Positions 1 through 11,904 of a stretch of 64,000 bases of DNA are shown here, in pieces. The notes below the pieces were generated by a model that was given only the letters and a program-made list of their open reading frames with translations, was not told where the DNA came from and did not search any database. Positions within the stretch are counted from its first letter, which is position 1; each line of letters opens with the position of its first letter. A program made the translations under genes and the position numbers. The DNA is from Choristoneura fumiferana. Lineage: Eukaryota > Arthropoda > Insecta > Lepidoptera > Tortricidae. The stretch covers positions 11,142,204 through 11,206,203 of the forward strand of contig NC_133494.1 of assembly GCF_025370935.1 (NCBI RefSeq). The letters run 5' to 3'.

Positions 1-1060
1 GCTAATTTCACGATGTTTTCAAAATGTATCGTTTCCGTTGAACCTTAATAAGTTAAAAAGAAAGTTAGCGCGATTGACTAATTGCCCAATTTCAAATTTC
101 TTCTATTTCTGCGCGTTTTCTGCTAGTTAGACCACCATTCGATCATTTTTAATCTTATATACATAGATAGGGTCTCTTGTTTAATAAGATCAAAAATTAA
201 AAATAAACCTTTCTAGGTAATACTTTTCTATGTACCTAGCTACTTATTCCTATTTGAAGGATGCATAAAGAACGATACAAAACAACTACCTCATTCAAGA
301 ACAGCTTGTCCAGAAAATACTGGCCTCAATATCTCTAAAGCAAAACATCGGCCTGTATACTAAAGTGTGTCCACGCGAGGGTCACACGTTTGACTCGGCA
401 GGTGACTCCAATTACCGCACGGGCCCGTCGAGCGTGAAGCGTGATTCAACGCACTACATGGTCATGGGGTTGGTTTACCGTGCTACTGATTTCAGGAGCT
501 TTGTTTTAAGCCCCCTAAACGGGGTTTTATTAGTTTAACGTGTCTGTCTAACAGTGTTTCTGTAACTGAAAGAAATGCCATCTGTTTCTAGAAAAATTCG
601 ATCCACAAATTGACGGAATTATCGCATTACAAACATACAAAAAAGAAACATACTCGAATTGAGAACCTCCTCCTTTTTTGAAGTCGGTTGTAAATTAAAT
701 TTACTAATGGAGTTTCTATGGTCGTCGCATCGTAAGACGTCAGAGTATGTCGGATCTCTCGGTATAATGGACAAATTAAAACTCCTATATCTCCGTGTAT
801 TTGTTGTTCTTGTTTTTTAAATTAGGCAATTAAAAATTCTTCCACAACTTGGTTTGTCAAACAGCAAAGATCCTTTTTTTAACCGACTTCAGAAAAGAAG
901 GAGGTTCTATGTTCCAATGTTTGTATTTTTTTCCCCTATTCCCTATTCCAGTTTTGTGTTGATGACAATAAATATTATGATAATTTTAACTGTAAAATAA
1001 TCTTACTATGTTGATGATAATGAAGCGGCTTATTGCTTAAGATAGAGAACAGTAGCTTAC
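1..1060 (-). other. intron 3' of the last visible PR exon, with repeat remnants
   Basis: This intronic DNA runs off the left edge. Positions 632-690 match the 'cctcctccttttttgaagtcggtt' repeat end that recurs at 61.3-61.45 and 62.83-62.98 kb. Positions 881-909 carry the same motif in reverse (aaccgacttcagaaaagaag). The two lie about 190 bases apart as an inverted pair. I see no coding sequence in the rest. Confidence 0.5.
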
Positions 1061-1157
1061 CAGCACCCGTGAATACATCTTGCAACGGCAACGGCGTTCT
1101 TGGTCCGAGGAGCAGCTCTTGTCCATTTAAAATATCCCGAGTCACCTTGTACCATAC
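1061..1157 (-). CDS. ham: PR-domain zinc-finger protein (hamlet/MECOM-like), end of PR domain
   Basis: This 97-nt exon enters in phase 0 (acceptor atatgttccag|GTA) and leaves in phase 1 (GGTGCTG|GTAAGC). It encodes VWYKVTRDILNGQELLLGPR and then TPLPLQDVFTGA. The Y-K-V-x-R-D-I-x-x-G-x-E-L-L motif is the C-terminal end of PR domains; PRDM16 has a very similar YYKVIKDIEPGEELLV. With the two upstream exons this completes the PR domain. No further exon was found between 1 and 1060, so the zinc-finger part should be encoded left of the window. PR domains of this subfamily generally lack the full SET catalytic motif, and I see no canonical NHS motif here. Confidence 0.86.
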
Positions 1158-1989
1158 CTGGAACATATTATAAATCAAAAGTTTAGGCATGTTCTAAATA
1201 CTTATTGCCATGGCATATATATTATGTAGATTGCAAAAAATAATTTATTAATAATTGTAATTGGTGATAGAAGGAAAAAGCCGTGGTAGCCCATTGGTTT
1301 GACCTACGGCATCTTAGGCTTCGTTTCTACCAGAGATGTGCGAGAATGTGTTGCGAGGAATGTGTTTATCGTTTTTCACGAACCAGTAGAAACTTCATTT
1401 TCATCACACTTGCTCGTCAATGACGTTATCCCATGCCTGTATACTAAAAGACAATGGCCTCAATTGTTCCCGCGGGAATTATGGATTTACGTACAGTTTT
1501 CCTCCCCAGGGGAGTTACGACTTTAGTTTCAAAAAGTTAGTAGGCACGTCATTTCAGACTAAAGAGGTTTCAAGTCAGCTAACGTTTTATTTACATTTTT
1601 AAAACTTAACTTTAACCTAATTTTACACCATAAAAATTACCCACGCTTCATGAAACTTCGTTATTTTTATATTTTAAATTTATATTAAATTGTTTTGCAA
1701 TAAATGTAGTAAATATTTTTTTAGCATGTTCAAATAATCTGGCCGTAAGACTTCTAAACATTCGAGTTCTAAACTAAACACGGTTCTTAGTCTTAGTTTT
1801 ATCTATGGTTAACGGCTCGAAAAAAAGTGTCAATCAGAGGGGCTACCAAGAAATTCGAAAATCGAAGTTCATGTCGTTTTCCTGAAGCTAATATTATTAT
1901 AAAATTGTTATTTAACTATAATTATCTAACACCAAGTAAAAAATTTACAAAGATACAAAAATACTAAATATAACTCAAGCCTATGTATA

Positions 1990-2263
1990 TAATACATGTA
2001 TTCTAGTGAGAAAAATTATAAATAAAAACATTCATTGTCACATAACCTTTACAAAAAGAGCACAAATACAAAAAAAGATGACAAGACAAGCAAATAATTT
2101 ACTTCTCCGCCCACATAGAACGCTATATGGTAAGAAGTCCATTGTATATGAAGGAGCACAATTTTACAACAAATTGCCAAAGGATGTCAAAGAAGCGGTG
2201 TCATTAGTTGTATTTAAGAAAGCACTGAAACAGCATATTTTTAAGGCTTCCTGCTTGCAGTAA
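1990..2263 (+). pseudogene. C-terminal fragment of a non-LTR retrotransposon reverse transcriptase
   Basis: The open part (2006-2263, 85 codons from the first Met) reads TRQANNLLLRPHRTLYGKKS, then VYEGAQFYNKLPKDVKEAV and FKKALKQHIF. The N-L-x-L-P/R-x-x-R-T...Y-x-G-x-x-x-Y-N-x-L-P...F-K-x-x-L-K pattern is the familiar C-terminus of insect non-LTR (Jockey/CR1-type) ORF2 proteins. Upstream, stops and frame loss show 5' truncation or decay. It lies opposite to the host gene, inside an intron. The family is recognised from the motif; the clade is uncertain. Confidence 0.7.
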
Positions 2264-2795
2264 CAGTATAAGTAACATTTGCCTGTGCGTGTATTGTTGA
2301 TCGCACGTGCGACATCACACTTATCGGGTGTTAACTTCTTTAGTATGTAATCTAGGTGTAATAAATTGGTCAATTGTTAACAAAATGTTATTAATATAAA
2401 GTAAACAAATGTAGCTTCGTTTTCGATACTTTTGTTAAATCCATACTTATTGCTAAATGTAAATATTGCTAAAATAATAATAATAATAATAATAATAATA
2501 GTAAAAAATAATAACTAATGTAATAGAAATTGTGTATGCATTTAGATAAACAATTAATATTATTTTATCAACTTCCATTAACTAACATTTAAACCACAGT
2601 TAAAATGAAAGTGTAACTTGCCATGCATTGTATACTTGCAATCTAACTCACTGTACTTGTTTGTATTTATCTTCTACTTACTTTGATTTTGTTAGCATGA
2701 CCGTTTGCGCATTTAATTTAATTTAGTTCTTAAGAAAATATGTTTTCTCAGTAAGTGATTGTAAATCTTATGAGAAATAAATAATCTTAAACCTA
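2264..2795 (+). mobile_element. probable 3' UTR and tail of the non-LTR element
   Basis: After the stop of the reverse transcriptase fragment there is AT-rich sequence with a (TAA)n run at 2475-2502. It ends with gagaaataaataatcttaaa near 2770-2795, the AATAAA-bearing tail expected of a retroposed copy. The exact boundary is inferred. Confidence 0.4.
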
Positions 2796-4404
2796 AATTT
2801 AATACAAGAGTGAGAGGAACGGACGATACGATTTTCGGATTTTGTAGTAGTCCCCTGTATTGGCTGGTAGCCATATTTTATTCAGTTGTTTTCTTAGCGT
2901 CTCGCTTTTGCTGAGCTGTGAAGTGTTTGAACACAAAATATTTTTTTTTTGCATTTATTTCCTCGCAATGTGATGAAAACCATTGTGTGTATCACGGGCC
3001 GTAAGGGGATTACGCCCCTTAATGCACAATGTACTATTACCTATGCTCGCACAGCACTGTCCGCTCTGGTCGAAACAGCAGAGCGGAGCGAGACAAAATA
3101 AATGTCTTATTGGTTTATGGTAAACACGTTCCTTGCAACACATCCTGGCACATCTCTCGTTGAAACGCAGCCTTATGCAGAGTATTAGCTTCAAGCCCAC
3201 ATTTTTGCTTTTTTTGGAATTTATGTGCTAAATAACGTTTGAAATTTGACATGGCCTTTTTGTTGAAGGAAAAAATGTGAAATTCCCTATCTACACGGGC
3301 CTTTGTAAGAACTAACACCTCAAGCCCTCGTTAGGGAAGTTTAACTAGAAGTAGATTCATCTAAAGTCGTCAAATCTCTATAGATAGAGAACATGCCTTT
3401 GTCGATATAGATTTCTTTGGTAAACGGATCCCAACTTTACAAGAATAGTATAACCGTAACACTATCTGCTAAAAATAATTGCTTTGGCTTTTTAAATTGA
3501 CAAAAAAAATCGTTTAAAATAACAACGCTGTTAAAAATAAAAGCGTTAATATTTATAAAATCGTTCAAAAATCTCACAACTCTGACAGCAGGGGTGAAAT
3601 ATCAAATAGCTTTTAACCTCCCAAAGTGGCACAATACGTGGATCTAATCACCGCATCTGTTGCTCGCGCGCATACATATTCGCGAAACCGCAACGGCCCG
3701 ATAGCTATCCTCCCTTGTTAACACCATTAATACGAAAAGGACAGCATCATTAATTTCAAATTTCATGTGACGCAAAATAGCTTCGTGGGGTTTCCTCCCC
3801 TCCGATTGACCGGAAGTGGGACACAGTTGTTCAGGCGAACACCGATTTTCTACCACCGGAAGTACCCAACGTTCTGCATTCAAATTTGATTGGGGTAGTG
3901 ACATAAAAGACGCAATAATGAGGGCTGCCCTGATAACGATTCGTTGACTAGTTTAGTTCGTTGGACTTTTTAATTATGTTTGAGGTAGTTAATTGTTTTG
4001 CGTATGTTAAAGTGGTCCGCTGTATGGAAACTTAAGAGCAAATCTTATCTCTTTTACCTTTAAACAACCAATTTTCGTATATTTATTTATCCGTGAAAGT
4101 TGGGAACAGCTCTAACAATTTCGATGAAATTTGCTATATTTTTGCTATTTTGGGGCTAATTAACGATGTAAATATTAAATGTAAAATTATTGATGGCGAA
4201 TTGGCGTTTTAACTATATAAACAATTTAAAGTAGCCTACATAGGTAAGACCCAAATTTCTTTAATAAACCGTACTTTTCAAACAAATGACATGGATACTC
4301 GTACTGAAATGACTGTCTGTAAATTTTATATCTACTTGTTTAAGTTTTTGTATTATTGAAAGAATTTTGATATGTGCCCCGAAATTGAATTCACTTACAT
4401 ATTT

Positions 4405-4690
4405 TTACTCCGCGGATATATTGCATTCTTCCGAAGAAAAATAGTTTACATCAATCAGGGATAGCTTTCTATTAGTAAAAGAAATAATTTTTAAATCAGC
4501 TCAGTAGTTTCAGAGATTACCCCCAATAAACAAAGAAAAAACAAAGTTTACATATTTCCTATCCCACGGACTTTTCTAAAAATCTTTCCTTAGTGGGGCT
4601 GCACTAATGATACTTTAGGTGCCAAATTTCAAGTATCTAGTACCAGTAGTTTAGACGACGCGTTGTCTGTCAGTCAGTCAGTCATGGTGC
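4405..4690 (+). repeat. dispersed repeat ending in 'ccaaatttcaag...gtcagtcagtcagtcatgg'
   Basis: The stretch ends with ccaaatttcaagtatctagt, a short spacer and gtcagtcagtcagtcatgg. The same ending style occurs at 5410-5690 (aagtttcaggtctctacgat, gtcagtcagtcattcagg) and 54725-54845 (ccaaatttcaagtcaatctg followed by an acag run). This layout is common to a high-copy lepidopteran repeat group. It is followed by two TTAGG-like units (aggttaggttag) near 4695. Confidence 0.45.
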
Positions 4691-5409
4691 GGTTTAGGTT
4701 AGGTTAGTTATATATAAATAAATTATTATGTTACGTAATGAGTTGATAGGTTTGACGTAGGTATTTAATGTTTATTTTCATCTTTTTAGCTATATATTTT
4801 ATCTCATCGAGTCTTGTGTACTTCAAAACTGAACGTAAATGTAAAATTTAGTTTCCGTGCTATCAACCCTTGAGGAGTTCCGTCATGAGCAGAAGACCTT
4901 GGCTGCAGCATCAGGTGGTGTCTACATATTATATAAACGCATTGTCCTTGAAACTGAACAATCATGTAGAGTTTTTTTGTGTGTGCCATTAACTTTTGAG
5001 GATCTACGGAGACGATCCTGGCCAGAATGAGCAGGATGTCACTGCCAACTGATTGAATTGTTACCAGATTTACATCAGTTTGCCAAATCTCCAGTCCCTA
5101 GTTTTATTAGTTAAGATTTCGAACTCTACGTCCCTATGAGGCCGTGTCCTAAAAGTACATGAGTACATGATCTCTCTAAAGCTTAGAAACATTCAAATGC
5201 GGCACTAATGTAGTACGTTGACTTTCGAAATATTCCAATTTTAAAGAGTATTTGCATTGCACCATTATGTGAGTTCAACCTTTTTTTTAATAAAATCGGA
5301 TTGAGTTTTCAAACGTGTCAGACTAAAATGTAATTTAAATCAAAAGTATTTACTAAGAAATATTGATATCAACTTCGAATCAAATCACCCACAAAATAAT
5401 ATTTTTCCC

Positions 5410-5690
5410 TTTTTAACCCCGTTAGGGGGTGAATTTCAATAAAATATAAAACAGGTCTTCCATTAATTCTGTTAAAGAATGTTTATGCAAAATTTGAAGA
5501 AGATTGGGCCAAGGACTCACGTTGTCCCATACAAACTTTGCCCGCCTTTTTCACGCCCTTAGGGGTAGAATTTCGGAAAATCGTTTCATATTAAATTCCT
5601 ACGTCATACAAAGAATACACCCTCCAAGTTTCAGGTCTCTACGATCAGCGGTTTAGGCTGTGCGCTGATCCGTCAGTCAGTCATTCAGGA
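5410..5690 (+). repeat. dispersed repeat, 'ttaaccccgttaggggg...gtcagtcagtcattc' type
   Basis: It starts ttaaccccgttagggggtga, has an internal cacgcccttaggggtagaat, and ends ctgatccgtcagtcagtcat. The start and inner segments resemble each other, and the end matches 4405-4690. It is non-coding. Confidence 0.5.
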
Positions 5691-5875
5691 CAAAGCATTT
5701 AATATGTATAGATTACAGGAACTTAGCTACCTAAGCATTGGTTTCGAGTCCACTCACTTTCAACAACTTTTTGTGCGCTTTTCACACCCGTACATGAGTA
5801 CCCGTCAGTTTACAGATAAAACACTTATGTGTTTTAAAAATCTTAACAAAATTTCATGAACGATGATGATCATAC

Positions 5876-6001
5876 TTGGCCGGCTTGTAGTAAATGCTGG
5901 ACGTTGACGTCTTGAGATGTTGTAGAGCGCACAAGCTTCAGCCAGTTGGATTTTTCTGTTGTTCCATCCAACCAGCCTCGAACACCGTTCTTGCCGAGGA
6001 C
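5876..6001 (-). CDS. ham: PR-domain zinc-finger protein (hamlet/MECOM-like), middle PR exon
   Basis: This exon is exactly 126 nt (42 codons), phase 0 at both ends. The acceptor is tatttcttctag|GTC and the donor is CAA|GTATGA. Read in the frame set by the preceding exon, it gives V-L-G-K-N-G-V-R-G-W-L-D-G, then EKSNWLKLVRS, then VNVQHLLQAGQ. The G-x-x-G-W-L-D-G, the S-N-W-L-K-x-V-R motif and the L-x-A-G-Q end are the conserved centre of PR/SET-related PRDM domains; vertebrate PRDM16 has a comparable SWLKYIRVA segment. A longer overlapping open frame at 5805-6053 is in another frame and is a chance frame. The intron back to exon 22337 is about 16.3 kb. Confidence 0.88.
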
Positions 6002-7599
6002 CTAGAAGAAATAAAAATGTTATAAACCTCATGAGAACTATACATTTTTTCATAACTAGATGTTTGAAATCAGCACCATCTAGTTGTTGAGTGCGGAACT
6101 ATTTGTGCCATAAGTTAACTTGCTGACTTGCTAGGCTGCGTTTTCAAACGAGGCTTTCTTAGCTATGTGTATGAAAAGTGATTTCATCGAAGAAACTTAT
6201 ACTAGAAATATTAATTAATTGTGTATTGTACATTAAAGATTTTGACTATGAAACGTTTTCAGTAAAAGTTAAACAAAACTCTAAAAACATCATTTTTCTA
6301 ATAAGTATTAACAATAATTACACCATATTAGCATTAATAATGAAAATACTTAGTTATAAAACAGGATAGAATACAATAAAATGTCGCTTTTCATTAAACT
6401 TTCTCCATTAGCAATCGCGGTTTGGTACCATTAGCGCCACCTCGCCGCACCTGGCGGCAACAGACATTAAACCGGACACCGCGGCTTCATAACAGATGGC
6501 GTTATTAGTCGCTGTCAAGATGCTAACGGGGTCGTCACAGCTTGGACATTTATCATTGACCACCCCCCATCGGATGATTTAATTTTCATGGATGTGTGAG
6601 ATTAATTGGTGTATTTTGTCTGATCCCGAAATGAGGAAGATTTAAGTATATTTTATTGTTAATGTTAAATGTTAAATAATAAAATATGAATTAACTATAG
6701 AATGGGTTGGGAGTTCTTTTCTTTTGGTGGCGGATGACAAAAGACGTCTAACCCTTTGTTATGAATATCTAGGTTTAAAACATATTAATGTAGGCACCAA
6801 AATAACTATTCGACAAGTGATCTAGCTTTCGTTAATGAAAAGGCCTTTAAATAATTTGGGTCGCAATGACAAAAAAACTTAAAGCATAGTGCAAAGTTTA
6901 ATTCATTTTAAAAGTCTATAAATCGTTACCAAGGACGATAAACTTGAGAAAATTCACTCTTTGTCACTGCTTGTTTGTCTGTGCGCCACGAGAGTTGAAG
7001 TGAATGATTACACACAACTACATGAAGAGCTGATTGCGTAAAAGGAGAATTAATGAAATCAATGAGTAAATGTCAAAATCCCACTATCTTACATGACCTC
7101 AACTACGTATACTTATATAATAACGTATTTGTATAGGCAATCCCGCAAGGGTCTTTTTCAAGTTTTTTACCTATTTTTAATTATAATCTGTGCCAATACT
7201 TGCCAATAATACTTAAGTGTCTTGCAAACTAAACTATTATCATTAATAACAAAACACCCTTTAGGTAATATTATAATAACAACGATATGTTTTTTTACAG
7301 TTTTAAACACATGTTTGATAACCATCAATATATTGGATGATTACCAAACAAATAGCCGTCTTCCACTTCATTTTCCAGTTGAAAACCCGTAGCCTACAAT
7401 TTACTAGACACTTCCCTGTGTACATTCGATTGAGTCATAACGAGTAATAGCCAGTTGAAGATGGGAGGGTTGAGTCGATCATGTTTGCCGTCGTTAAATT
7501 AGGGTTTTTAGGCTTGATCTATTGCTTCGATGGCCAAGGGAGTGGCTTATCGATTGTTGGTATTAAAATTTTATATCTTCGGACATGAAGGGAGGTCTT

Positions 7600-7915
7600 T
7601 GCCCAGCAGTGGGATCATTGCATTGCATTGTAGCAGTGGAAAATCCAGGCTAGATAATAATAATCTTCGTACCGCCGTATCAGGTCCCAACAGGCCTCCT
7701 CTCAGAACAAGAGGGCTTGGGCATAGTTCCCACGCGAGCCCAGTGCCGCACCATTGAATTGCTTCGCAGGTTTGTGCAGGTTTCCTCACGATACCGCATA
7801 GCTCGTGGTAAATTTCAAATGTAATTCCGCACATGAATTTGGAAAAACTCAGAGGTTTTGAACCCACGATCTCTGCTTGATAGGTCAAACCACTAGTACG
7901 TACCGCCGTATAGGT
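7600..7915 (-). mobile_element. tRNA-derived SINE (family 1), with retroposon tail
   Basis: The minus strand starts near 7910 with a tRNA-like head: an A-box-like ctagtggtttgacctatc and a B box gggttcaaaacctc. A body with tttaccacgagctatgcggt and ccctcttgttctgagagg follows, ending in the ctgctgggcaaagacctccc tail near 7605-7585. Copies lie at 22985-23235 and, in the other direction, at 39985-40182 and 51064-51312. The long open frame at 7571-7927 is part of the element and not a gene. Confidence 0.7.
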
Positions 7916-8031
7916 AGAGTCATTCACGATGACGCGTGCCGTGGTTCTTATTACAATGATATATGTCTCATTTTGACAAAATCACGCGTCTTCGTGGATG
8001 GCACTAGGTATACCGCCGTACCGCCGTTCAT

Positions 8032-8157
8032 AGGCCGTGTTGTCTAACGCACTCGGAATCACAATAGTTCTCATCGCTTCTTTTTGTCACGCGGCGTGGG
8101 GTTAGAAAGAAATAATGAATGCGATCGCGAGTGCTCGGGTGCTAGACATTGAGCCCT
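8032..8157. mobile_element. short inverted-repeat element (MITE), copy 1
   Basis: The ends are aggccgtgttgtctaacgca and the imperfect inverse of gtgctagacattgagccct. Inside are tctttttgtcacgcgg and gttagaaagaaataatgaat. A diverged copy lies at 32433-32550. No transposase is present. The superfamily is not determined. Confidence 0.5.
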
Positions 8158-8649
8158 AAAAAAATTTGTTAGAAGCTCAAATTGGACAAAAAGTACTTAT
8201 TACTTATTATGCAACACAGTTTATTCATTACATAAAATAAATAAATATCACGGGACAATTCACACCAATGAGGTCTATCGCGTATGAATTCGCCACTAGA
8301 GGCGCTAGTGTAGCGTGAGGTCTCCGAAATGTCAAATCTTATAGTTTTTGGGTGAGCTACGAGGGTTTATTTATAATTAGAATAATTTTATGAATATTTT
8401 GCAATATCTGAAATTAAATATGGCAAATATGCGTTCCGGGGCAATGGATGTCTGTGTTTTGAGACAGTTTTGTCTTTCGGAAACCTTTGTCCTCCTTTTT
8501 TTCTGAACAAAACGGGGACTATGCAACACTGTGGCATGCTCGATATTTTTATGGTACGGTTTTAAGGTGTATTGAATATGATTTTAATCTAAATTTTGTT
8601 TTCACCCCCGTAATAACAGACTTTAAAAGCCATTCTTAAAAACCTCACG

Positions 8650-8826
8650 CAACAGTGCGCCATCTAGTGAGACAAAAAACGATACCCTCATTGTCCTAGT
8701 CCCAAAGTAAGCTTATCAAAGCTTGTGTTATGGGTACTAATAAATATCTGACCCGACACGGGAATCGAACCCGGGACCTCAAGCTTCGTAGTCCGGTTCT
8801 CTAACTACTAGGCCATGTAGTCGTCA
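8650..8826 (-). mobile_element. tRNA-derived SINE (family 2)
   Basis: The minus strand from 8826 reads acatggcctagtagttagag, which fits an A box (TRGYNNARNNG), and then gggttcgattcccgt, which holds an exact B box (GGTTCRANNCC). A body with acaagctttgataagcttac follows. The tRNA-like head is about 77 nt, but it continues into an unrelated body and is interrupted as a tRNA, so this is a SINE. Similar heads occur at 59105-59170 and 46498-46530. Confidence 0.65.
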
Positions 8827-9394
8827 TTAGGACGCTAAATAATAGTTTGGATTACACAACATGGATTACGAAGAAACAGATTAAAAAATACATCACTCTA
8901 GACTGAGGATGTTTGTAAATATACAACAGTGTAGTGTGTAGTTACGTGCTGTTAATTGTTATCTACCTACCTATTTATAAATACCTATGTTACAAAAATG
9001 ATGTACATATGTGAAGTTATATTTTGACGTTTGAAATAAAGATTATAATTGATTTATCTTATCATCATAAACAGTAAAAGTTCTTACAAAAATAATTCCT
9101 AAAGATAAAATGTTTATTAAACAAAGCTTCGCCCACACCCGGTGTACTAAATTTACAACCAGCACGTTAAAACAATCAAAAATTGCAAGTCGCGACCCCT
9201 TGCGACGCCCCTATCCCTAACATCTCGTCATAAACAAGCACTTGTCTGGAAGAAACGCCGTCTATCATTGCCTAATTCGTCGTAAAATTAAAAACACAAT
9301 CACTTTATCATGTCGGGGAAAAATGGGAAGAAAATTACATGAGGAATAAAATGCATCTGTTGCGCAAGTGGATTACGATAGATGTTCTGTCTAA

Positions 9395-9645
9395 GAGCCC
9401 TTCCACACGACGTTTTTTACGCTCGTTTGTATCGATACACACGCAAGGAAGCCAGCACGTTTTAACCTTACATATGATCCTTGCGTTTGTGTCGATAAAA
9501 ACGCCACGTTTTACGAACGCAAGAGTTAGTATCGCGTTTGTATCGATAAAAACGTACGCTTACAGCGCGTTTCATCGACAAAAAACGTGTAAAATCCTGC
9601 CAAAACGCGATGAAAGCGCGCAGAAAACGTCGTGTAAAAGGGCCC
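9395..9645. mobile_element. 251-bp MITE with TAA duplication (PIF/Harbinger-like)
   Basis: Terminal inverted repeats are GAGCCCTTCCACACGACGTT on the left and the inverse of aacgtcgtgtaaaagggccc on the right. The element is flanked by TAA at 9392-9394 and 9646-9648; a 3-bp TWA duplication is typical of PIF/Harbinger. Inside, a unit like cgtttgtatcgataaaaacg occurs four times (about 9424, 9484, 9536, 9567). The open frame 9339-9677 is a by-product of these units. Confidence 0.7.
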
Positions 9646-11408
9646 TAAAAGTCGAAGTCTTACACTCAGCGTGTTAGAGTTGCGTTTCTCTGCACGTGTG
9701 TTTAAGATGGGACTACACAAGTGAGGTATTAATCAAAGCGGAGTTCGGAAACCCTCCTTCCGCGTCAGCGACAAGCCTTCCGCAGCATTTATCGCGTTAT
9801 TAAAACTGAAGCGGGTGCGTTGCGTAAAAAAGATAATTATCTTAGAGCTACCCTTATCTTGGGTAGGGGTGTCGACACGCGATTTGCGGCTTGTTTTTTA
9901 TTGTAGTGATGTGAAATAGATATCAAATTAATTTTATTTTACTATGATCCGTGTGACTGTCCTGATGAGTAATCATCGCCAAATCTTTAGGAGCTATCAA
10001 CCGGCTCTACTATACTTATCAAAAACTTATAACGTAATGAAAATTTTAATAGAAATATACATAGGTATTTGTCTAAAAAGTATTAAAAAAAACCCGCCAA
10101 CTTTCTTTATCAATGTGAAGAGAAAAAAAAATCAGCCAAAACGCCTAACTAATGAAAACTCAAATGAAAACGTTGTCGCACATTATTTTTTTAAGTATAT
10201 AATTATACAATTATTCGTGTGCGTTCTTTTTTGACTTTTGATATTTTTCTAGAAAGTTCTAAGTAGACAATAATAGAATTTATATGCAACTTTGCTGTAG
10301 ACTTTACAGGTCTACAATTTTTTTCTCAATTTTGGATCGACCATACCACAATACATTTCACATTCTGATAAGTAGTTTAGTTAAAAATAACCACTTTTAC
10401 GGATATTTTTGACAAACAACTATTTTTTTTGGCAGCCCTAGCTTAAGGCACGGGCGATGAGTTGCCGAGTGCCCGCGGCACATGGCGGCCATCAGTCATC
10501 GATGTGCCCGGTCAAGGATGCCGCGACACTTGCTCCGTTACTGCCGTACTAGTCGTTATGAGTACCGCTCCCTCGGCAATTATTGAGCATATGCCGCTGG
10601 ACAGGAATAGATTGCTGATAGCACTTGGAAAATGAAAGAGTTTCACAGTAACGTTTGTTTTGAAGATGAAAATTGTAAAAATTGAACACGTAAATGTGAA
10701 CAAGTGTTAATACTTGTTATAGTAAGCTTTCTTAAATACTTAGTTATTTATTAGATGGGACATTACAATAAAAATTAAAAATTAATATAAATTAAAACAA
10801 TTTTTTTCTAGTCAATCTAACATCTTAATGTAGATCAAATTCTACTAACAACATTTACCTACAGACTAATAGACACCGGGACAGGTGAAACTAAATAAAA
10901 TTTTGTAGTCAAATACAAAATACTTTCTAAAATACTTGTAACTAATCATTGTTTATAGTCCTCACATGATTCAACACAAAGTAATTTGCATTACGTAGCT
11001 ATTGTTCTAATTTGGCATGACCTCATTTTGCAAATGTCTGCCTGCACATACATTTCCCTAATTACTCGTGGTTGCTCCAGTCTACAAACAACTCTGTGAG
11101 CAAGTTGCATTAAAATCATAAATTATCGCCATTTATATACCCACAGATGAAGTATACAAAGAATGAGCACTGCAGAATATTTTGTAAAATGTGCGGTAGT
11201 AATTTAAACGAACTGAGGGTAGATCTCATATTTTGCGCCGCAGATCGCAATTTCTCGGAATACTCGGAAAAGCTACAAATGTTCGTGAGTCGTTCGCGCC
11301 AGAAAATTACATTTCATAAATTTTAGTGATGTTACATTGTTGACGATAAAAACGTTGAGCGCTTTCTAGGTGTGGGTCGATACGTGATTTGAGCAAAACG
11401 AAACGAAA

Positions 11409-11500
11409 CTGGTGACAAGAATCATGTCACTGGTTACTATAACCAGTGATTTTAGTAACCAGTTTCTTTCACTGCTTACAGTGACGCGTTCTGTGACAGT
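11409..11500. repeat. cluster of short palindromes built on 'accagt/actggt'
   Basis: The stretch contains actggttactataaccagt, a near-perfect palindrome, flanked by further actggtgac and agtaaccagt copies and by cagtgacgcgttctgtgaca. Several alternative hairpins could form. The function is unknown; it could be a decayed inverted-repeat element or a nuclear receptor-like site cluster. Confidence 0.45.
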
Positions 11501-11904
11501 CACTGTAACTGAACTATGTTTGACAAATAAATTATTTGTATTTGTACTTATTTGAATTAGAAATGAAACTAGTATTACAAGCTATGGAATAACCCGTAAC
11601 CGACCGGACTATCTAATTTGGCGGTAAAGAAAACCCTTTCATTTTTTTTATTAATTAATGTTACTTAAAAATCTGATATTTTTTCTGTTCATTAGAAAGG
11701 TTATTCTTATTGATATAAAAAGTTTCAAGCGCTTCTAAATTTTTCATCCATTCTCCATTATGATTACTAATGGAAATCATTAAAACAGTGGTAAATGGAT
11801 ATCTTACTTTACCGAATTGATAAGGAAATATAATAGTAAAGAATCTAATCAAGTACTTAAAACAAAACTTATTCTTCCTTGCCATAAATTCCTTAATTTG
11901 CATT

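Larger units (their letters stand above)
1158..5875 (-). other. intron between PR exons 5876-6001 and 1061-1157
   Basis: This is an intron of about 4.7 kb. It holds a SINE head stub at 1275-1320 (aaagccgtggtagcccattggtttgacc), a non-LTR retrotransposon tail (1990-2795), half of a short inverted-repeat element at 2818-2865 (similar to the right arm of 41356-41486), and older repeats at 4405-4690 and 5410-5690. I see nothing recognisable in 1330-1980, 2870-4400 or 4700-5400. Confidence 0.6.

Noticed and set aside
3644..3904. 86-codon minus-strand open frame MSLPQSNLNAERW...
   Set aside because: No motif, no splice context and no repeat match. Treated as a chance frame within the intron.
4690..4712. 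Telomeric (TTAGG)n repeat
   Set aside because: Only two to three units are present, at the edge of a dispersed repeat. This is not a telomere or internal telomere array.
5805..6053. 82-codon minus-strand open frame starting MKKCIVLMRF
   Set aside because: It overlaps the true PR exon 5876-6001 but in another frame. The conserved GWLDG...SNWLKLVRS peptide is read in the frame set by the flanking splice sites.
7571..7927. 118-codon minus-strand open frame
   Set aside because: It lies entirely within a SINE and its tail. The same frame is broken in the other copies.
8749..8826. tRNA gene on the minus strand
   Set aside because: A and B boxes are good, but the head passes straight into a repeat body and a second damaged copy exists at 59.1 kb. 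A SINE explains it better.
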